DNA of 64,000 nt from Sipunculus nudus (taxonomy: Eukaryota > Annelida > Sipuncula > Golfingiida > Sipunculidae). The notes beneath the pieces are model-generated. The model was not told the origin of the DNA, did no database searches, and worked only from the letters and a program-made list of their open reading frames with translations. The stretch is from positions 11,389,241 to 11,453,240 of the forward strand of contig CM049318.1 in the NCBI GenBank assembly GCA_026874595.1. Reading direction: 5' to 3'. The position numbers were made by a program, and so were the translations under genes. Positions 62,502 through 64,000 of the stretch are shown here, piece after piece; position 1 is the stretch's first letter, and each line of letters starts with the position of its first letter.

Positions 62502-63217
62502 GTGCATTTATTTATCTTGAAACAATTTATTAGAATATATGATTTAAATTGAAAGGACATATATATAAGGCATTTTTTCATGGGAGTTTTGACAATTATC
62601 ACTCATTTAATTAATAATAAATTTTATTTATTCTTATTTGTTGATTGTGGGTCTTAATAAAGTTTTAATTGACATTAAATACCTTACTGAACTTTAAAAA
62701 TCTATATCTCTTTCTTTACAAAGTATTTTTATTTTTTAATTCAATCAAAAAATAATAAAGAATGGTTATCATATGAACGGCAGTGCATTTTCTAGATATA
62801 AAGAACAAATTTACATTAAAACAGTTAAAATAAAATATGTACCATTGGCAATAGTAGTACCATATATATATACAAACGCGCGTAATAATTTGTCCAGTTA
62901 AAGAAAAATGTTAGAATATTCCCCCCTGTGATGGAAGCGCTGATACAGACCATTTTTTTATATTAAATACATATATAAATTGGAGGCACGCTTTGGCTTG
63001 TGCTGCAAACAATGGCACAGAATCCCAGAAATATTATTAAATAATATTTGACAATAAATGTTTATTATCAAAGATACACAGACAGTTTATCATCAATGAC
63101 ATCAAAAACTTACACCAAAATAGATGTTTTATTTTGTAAAATGTCTAGTTTTAAGCATCGTACCTCTTTCCTCTGGCCTTCTGAGAAGTTGGGGACACAT
63201 TCTACAATCCTTGCCAT
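34352..63217 (-). CDS. FTCD: Formimidoyltransferase-cyclodeaminase (FTCD), complete, 15 coding exons
   Basis: Bifunctional cytosolic enzyme of histidine catabolism. It transfers the formimino group of formiminoglutamate to tetrahydrofolate, then deaminates 5-formimino-THF to 5,10-methenyl-THF. I placed 15 exons on the minus strand with consistent GT-AG sites and phases, giving 558 codons (540 without exon 11; the human protein is 541). Residues 1-about 326 form the transferase domain, with [14 protein letters not shown] at the start, [20 protein letters not shown], and [10 protein letters not shown] with the catalytic histidine at residue 82, as in vertebrates. A linker containing PKERIIEY leads to the cyclodeaminase domain, with [16 protein letters not shown] and LVDADAMAF. 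Exons span nearly 29 kb because introns 1 and 2 carry long minisatellites. The gene converges on SH3BP5. All key motifs are intact, so it looks functional. Confidence 0.97.
34742..34837 (-). CDS. FTCD: FTCD exon 14
   Basis: Acceptor TTTTGTAG, donor ACCAAG|gtcagt; 96 bp in phase 0, residues 499-530. It encodes [20 protein letters not shown] and LNSIKDEEF, matching the GVFGAYFNV block. Its first 48 bases and the 3' splice site are copied in the tandem repeat immediately upstream (transcript sense). Confidence 0.96.
34789..35120 (-). repeat. 99-bp tandem duplication of exon-14 start and its 3' splice site
   Basis: The phrase TTATAGTA(T/C)GCTCC marks successive units at 34791 (in exon 14), 34890, 34989 and a decayed fourth at 35088, exactly 99 bp apart. 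Each full copy carries, in transcript sense, TATTTTGTAG|ATGGGT plus about 47 bases of exon-14-like sequence, but no donor. Copy 2 would read [17 protein letters not shown] and copy 3 [17 protein letters not shown]. In frame, each copy runs into the next unit's TTGTAG stop. Confidence 0.95.
35587..35725 (-). CDS. FTCD: FTCD exon 13
   Basis: Acceptor TATATACAG, donor ATACAG|gtaagt; 139 bp. After the split codon it encodes [20 protein letters not shown] and [24 protein letters not shown](R), LQELA and GN..C.SD are conserved cyclodeaminase-domain blocks. Confidence 0.97.
36805..36848 (-). CDS. FTCD: FTCD exon 12 (44 bp)
   Basis: Acceptor TTTCTTCAG, donor AAAAT|gtgagt. It encodes [14 protein letters not shown] plus two bases of a Met codon completed by exon 13. 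It matches the human loop that contains a conserved Pro and acidic residues at the same spacing. Confidence 0.93.
36870..37330. repeat. 35-bp minisatellite in FTCD intron 11
   Basis: About 13 imperfect units containing GTGTTGGTATCTATTTGTGT then GACATGACATGATCT. It has the same 35-bp period as the intron-2 array but unrelated sequence. It begins about 20 bp from exon 12 but does not include any exon sequence. Confidence 0.9.
39078..39131 (-). CDS. FTCD: FTCD exon 11, 54-bp in-frame exon, candidate cassette
   Basis: Acceptor TATTCATAG, donor GATGAG|gtgaga; 18 codons, [18 protein letters not shown], phase 0 on both sides. Skipping it joins exon 10 to exon 12 in frame and gives a gapless fit to the human enzyme across this loop. 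Including it adds an acidic 18-residue insertion just after the DADAMAF motif. I therefore call it an exon with good splice sites that may be optional. Confidence 0.65.
39965..40126 (-). CDS. FTCD: FTCD exon 10
   Basis: Acceptor GCACAATAG, donor TATATG|gtgagg; 162 bp in phase 0, residues 366-419. It encodes [18 protein letters not shown] and [16 protein letters not shown]. The DADAMAF acidic motif is conserved in the cyclodeaminase domain. Confidence 0.97.
40500..40626 (-). CDS. FTCD: FTCD exon 9, start of cyclodeaminase domain
   Basis: Acceptor TTATTTCAG, donor AGTCTA|gtaagg; 127 bp. The G completes the split Glu codon, then YMVAEE follows. [16 protein letters not shown] is the cyclodeaminase signature, which contacts folate. 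The apparent Met start inside this exon is an internal codon. Confidence 0.97.
41420..41481 (-). CDS. FTCD: FTCD exon 8, interdomain linker
   Basis: A 62-bp exon, easily missed. Acceptor TGTTACAG, donor TTGA|gtgagt. It encodes [20 protein letters not shown] and the first two bases of the next Glu codon. The PKERIIEY segment links the transferase and cyclodeaminase domains. Confidence 0.96.
41764..41878. repeat. Two-copy 57-bp tandem duplication
   Basis: CTATTTATTATGATATTTGTTC begins at 41764 and again at 41821; both copies run on to ATATTTCA(G/A)GTGTCTGGC. It lies in FTCD intron 7, between exons 7 and 8. Confidence 0.85.
42775..42906 (-). CDS. FTCD: FTCD exon 7
   Basis: Acceptor CTGTTACAG, donor AGACTG|gtatgt; 132 bp in phase 0, residues 259-302. 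It encodes [20 protein letters not shown] and [29 protein letters not shown] is the family's strongly conserved signature near the end of the transferase domain. Confidence 0.97.
43580..43935. repeat. Three-copy 127-bp tandem repeat
   Basis: ATTGTAG(C/G)TGGCACCACC starts at 43596, 43723 and 43850, an even 127-bp spacing. The units carry TGCCCAATTTCAG and AAATAAGCAGG. It looks like local amplification of a dispersed repeat in FTCD intron 6. Confidence 0.88.
44010..44640. repeat. Mixed tandem repeats: 'CTGCACTGAGTGAACTC' units and a 22-bp array
   Basis: GCACTGAGTGAACTC(T/C)TGACC and relatives recur irregularly at about 44022, 44060, 44090, 44204, 44237, 44527 and 44560. Within them 44408-44516 is a compact array of about five 22-bp units containing GAGGTGATCACATG. 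The unit contains the palindrome TGATCA. Lies in FTCD intron 6. Confidence 0.8.
45118..45573. repeat. Dispersed repeat, full copy A (about 455 bp), in FTCD intron 6
   Basis: Direct copy of the 46455-46926 element with many substitutions and the same 3' end (GCCACACCATCGCATTAGCT then CACAGGTTCTCTAAAAATT). Divergence indicates an old insertion or old duplication. Confidence 0.7.
46020..46450. repeat. Partial dispersed repeats between copies A and B
   Basis: The phrases CTTCCCATAACTCAGCC, ATTTGAACAAACTT and AACAATTTTGCCAAATGG occur here twice, about 180 bp apart, and again inside copy B. They are internal parts of the same family without its 3' end. Confidence 0.6.
46455..46926. repeat. Dispersed repeat, full copy B (about 470 bp), in FTCD intron 6
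   Basis: It shares with copy A (45118-45573) the order: ATG(T/C)AGGTGG..., ATGACTCATGT, TTTCTGAGATT, CTATAAAATCTAAGA, CTAATTTTTTGCAT, GATAGTATGGGTTAACGTAC, CACACCATC, AGCTCACAGG. Both end in an AAAAATTA-type tail. The defined 3' end and shared orientation suggest a non-autonomous retroelement. No coding frame. Confidence 0.7.
47036..47173 (-). CDS. FTCD: FTCD exon 6
   Basis: Acceptor GCTTCAG, donor GCAAAG|gtaggg; 138 bp in phase 0, residues 213-258. It encodes [20 protein letters not shown] and then [20 protein letters not shown]. This is the substrate-binding C-terminal subdomain of the transferase. Confidence 0.96.
47846..48025 (-). CDS. FTCD: FTCD exon 5
   Basis: Acceptor ACTCCTAG, donor GATGAG|gtaagt; 180 bp in phase 0, residues 153-212. 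It encodes [20 protein letters not shown], then [20 protein letters not shown] and REQGRGKDE, all strongly conserved in the C-terminal half of the transferase domain. Confidence 0.97.
48622..48710 (-). CDS. FTCD: FTCD exon 4
   Basis: Acceptor ATTGTAG, donor GAGAAG|gtaaaa; 89 bp (phase 1 to 0). It encodes [20 protein letters not shown] and AGEYEGL, matching the conserved YLYGEAA and IRAGEYE blocks of the transferase domain. Confidence 0.96.
49280..49408 (-). CDS. FTCD: FTCD exon 3, catalytic histidine
   Basis: Acceptor TACTACAG, donor CCAG|gtaccc; 129 bp. It opens GT GAA CAT, completing the split Gly codon and placing His at residue 82 in [19 protein letters not shown], the conserved active-site region of the transferase domain. 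Confidence 0.97.
49790..53082 (-). repeat. 35-bp minisatellite in FTCD intron 2, made of exon-2 end plus 5' splice site
   Basis: About 95 tandem copies with a period of 35 bp. On the minus strand each unit holds CTCATTGATATGACCAAGC, then ACAGAG|GTAGGTGGAC, that is 25 bases identical or nearly so to the exon-2 coding end and 10 bases of intron. It starts directly at the true donor. The proximal part mostly reads GTAGGTGGAC and the distal part (49.9-50.6 kb) mostly GTAGGTGAAC. Variant monomers recur at multiples of 35 bp (the CCATCTACC variant at 51465, 51745, 51920, 52060, 52235 and 52480), showing multi-unit turnover. Decayed units extend to about 49667. Confidence 0.97.
53083..53266 (-). CDS. 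FTCD: FTCD exon 2, whose 3' end founds the intronic minisatellite
   Basis: Acceptor 'tctctag' precedes GTGATTGAAG; 184 bp. It encodes residues 19-79, including [20 protein letters not shown] and NLIDMTKHR. The donor is AGAG|GTAGGTGG. The last 25 exon bases (codons L-I-D-M-T-K-H-R and the first base of Gly) plus ten intron bases are the unit of the tandem array that follows without a gap. Reading past the donor gives GRWTSLI and then TGA. Confidence 0.97.
53282..54960 (-). other. Proximal part of FTCD intron 1, with a poly-G run
   Basis: AT-rich noncoding sequence. 53959-53979 is an uninterrupted run of about 19 G flanked by AT-rich DNA. Nothing coding was recognised. Confidence 0.6.
54960..55335. 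repeat. 29-bp minisatellite in FTCD intron 1
   Basis: About a dozen imperfect units combining TTCCTAGTTA(T/C)(G/A)TCTGTGA and CATTAGGTTTT, with a 29-bp period in the best-kept copies (55110-55190) and shorter, deleted units elsewhere. Confidence 0.85.
55790..57085. repeat. 28-bp minisatellite in FTCD intron 1
   Basis: Roughly 45 imperfect units of 27-28 bp containing TCTGACTAGATATCAGATAT and CCTCAAG. The GATATC/AGATATC words make it rich in short palindromes. It is most regular at 56000-56830 and decays towards both edges. Confidence 0.9.
57086..59015 (-). other. FTCD intron 1, moderately GC-richer interval
   Basis: 58090-58400 is richer in GC than its surroundings, with an open frame ending near 58197, but the peptide matches nothing I know and has no splice-site support. 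A possible alternative 5' exon or an old element cannot be excluded. Nothing else was recognised. Confidence 0.35.
59016..59165 (+). mobile_element. tRNA-derived SINE
   Basis: GAGCACGGTGGCGTATGGTT followed by AAGGGC gives an A-box-like start, and GGTTATGGATTTGCGCCCC about 30 bp later gives a B-box-like element (compare GGTTCGANNCC). A tail with CTAGGCAAAGTCCTTAATAC follows. This layout is that of a tRNA-headed SINE, inserted opposite to FTCD. The B box departs from consensus at the CGA, so it is probably an old, inactive copy. Confidence 0.6.
59166..60995 (-). other. FTCD intron 1, nothing recognised
   Basis: Noncoding. Short open frames at 59152-59560 and 59611-59799 show no family resemblance and no splice support. 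Confidence 0.4.
60999..61705. repeat. 65-bp minisatellite in FTCD intron 1
   Basis: About 11 units of 65 bp containing AAATCATCTGTCACTCAGTC, AGTGATTCAGGGCCAGGCAA and TCCCTCCACATGAAGCACAG. The units are well kept in the middle. A stray 20-bp piece of the unit (AGGGCCAGGCAATCCCTCCA) reappears at about 62275. Confidence 0.93.
62414..62499. repeat. (AT)n microsatellite
   Basis: About 80 bases of AT repeat in FTCD intron 1, about 0.7 kb from exon 1. Confidence 0.95.
63164..63217 (-). CDS. FTCD: FTCD exon 1 (start codon)
   Basis: ATG at 63217-63215, then 18 codons including [12 protein letters not shown], the N-terminal signature of the formiminotransferase domain, and a donor AAAGAG|gtacga. The methionine is placed as in the vertebrate protein, and the match begins at the second or third residue, which fixes the start. 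Confidence 0.95.
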
Positions 63218-64000
63218 GTTGAATTTGGAGTGACTGCGTCGGCTTGGACAGTATTTGGACCGTGGACAAGCTCCCACCTGTTACAAGCCCTGGGATTCCT
63301 CTCCCGTGACGTCAGAAAGCTTTGCGTTCTTTGCTATGGCAATGCGGGCTACGTCACTGGTTTCTGTGGTCACTGACGTAGTACGCACAGTGTTCCATTT
63401 TTCAACAACAGCAGTCCAGGGTTGTGTTTTTGTGTGCCCTATGTCAATAATCCCGATTAACATAGACCGGATGTAAGCAGATTCCGCATTCAGCGCTGAG
63501 GGTTTGCCAAGGTGAGCCTTGTGCACAGAATTATTATCAGAAATCCCGGCCCTACCTGCAAATCTGCCAAGGTTGACCCCAAAATGGTCCAGCTATCTGT
63601 TCAACTTCAAGTGTCGCAGCAGGTTGATTCGGCTTGACTGCCGGTCTGTCCTCAAAAATACAGACTTGTTTAGGTGTCGTATCAACAGGAGGGGCTGGTC
63701 AGACCTCCTCATTGCTAGCAGCTTCAAGAGATTACACTATCATTTATTGTTATACACGAATCTACACTTGTTCTACGCGAGTCTACAATTGGAGTGAGTT
63801 CTTTACTGCACCCCCCCCCCCCCCCCAAATACACACAAACACAAGGCTACATAGATCACACACTGATGAAAGTAATAATACTACAGTCCGTTCCACTACC
63901 CCTGTCCACATGATTTTTCCCTGAGTATTTATTTTTTGCAAGTCCAGTGCCAATTTTTTTATTCCTAAGCTAGGGTAGAAAAAGGTAAATGTGTAATTTA
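63218..64000 (-). promoter_or_regulatory. FTCD 5' flank with three CRE-like sites
   Basis: This 0.8 kb upstream of the FTCD start is less AT-rich than most of the window. TGACGTCA, a perfect palindromic CRE, is at 63307-63314. The half-sites ACGTCA (63351) and TGACGT (63374) lie within 70 bp of it. Spacing from the ATG is 90-160 bp, a usual position for promoter-proximal sites. The transcription start and any noncoding 5' exon are not visible. Assignment as promoter is inference. Confidence 0.4.
63812..63828. repeat. Poly-C run
   Basis: About 17-18 consecutive C bases, about 0.6 kb upstream of the FTCD start. Length may be unreliable because such runs are hard to sequence. Confidence 0.8.

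Larger units (their letters stand above)
53267..63163 (-). other. FTCD: FTCD intron 1 (9.9 kb)
   Basis: GT-AG intron in phase 0, joining ...GQRKE to [10 protein letters not shown]. It contains an (AT)n tract, a 65-bp minisatellite, a tRNA-derived SINE, a 28-bp and a 29-bp minisatellite and a poly-G run, listed separately. No other exon was found in it. Confidence 0.9.

Noticed and set aside
63519-63924. Divergent plus-strand gene upstream of FTCD
   Set aside because: The two overlapping frames are short, carry no recognisable motif, and run into a poly-C tract.

Overview
The window looks like animal nuclear DNA, most likely from a mollusc and perhaps a bivalve. It is AT-rich, its genes have small exons in long introns with GT-AG splice sites, and it carries much simple, tandem and dispersed repeat. 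The repeat style (blocks beginning 'tatccccag...ggggatactatg', blocks ending 'cataagctcacagg', short TIR elements) is what I associate with molluscan genomes. That is recall, not a search, and I do not name a species. There is no sign of prokaryotic genes, operons, CRISPR or viral genes.

Two protein genes are supported and they converge. On the + strand, 9484-15287 holds six exons of an SH3BP5/SH3BP5L-family gene (coiled-coil RAB11 guanine-nucleotide exchange factor). Its 5' end is not found and probably lies upstream of the window. On the - strand, 63217 down to 34352 holds an apparently complete formimidoyltransferase-cyclodeaminase gene (FTCD). I could place all 15 coding exons with matching splice phases, giving 558 codons, or 540 if the 54-bp exon 11 is skipped. 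FTCD is the bifunctional folate enzyme of histidine degradation.

Layout: 1-9483, noncoding sequence upstream of or within the first introns of SH3BP5, with a 1.25-kb TIR element and microsatellites; 9484-15287, SH3BP5 exons, with a mollusc-type dispersed repeat in the last intron; 15.3-24.2 kb, 3' UTR and intergenic DNA; about 24.23-30.26 kb, a 53-bp satellite array of roughly 114 copies with a 35-monomer higher-order repeat; 30.3-34.35 kb, FTCD 3' flank; 34.35-63.2 kb, FTCD with introns full of tandem repeats; 63.2-64.0 kb, FTCD promoter side with CRE-like sites.

The most notable discovery is in FTCD. A minisatellite of about 3.3 kb (about 95 copies of a 35-bp unit, 49.8-53.1 kb) is built from the last 25 coding bases of exon 2 plus the first 10 bases of intron 2. 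The authentic 5' splice site is therefore followed by nearly a hundred copies of itself. A second, independent tandem duplication (99 bp, about 3 copies, 34.79-35.1 kb) has copied the 3' splice site and start of exon 14. Exon 11 is an in-frame 18-codon insertion absent from the human enzyme as I recall it, and is a candidate cassette exon.
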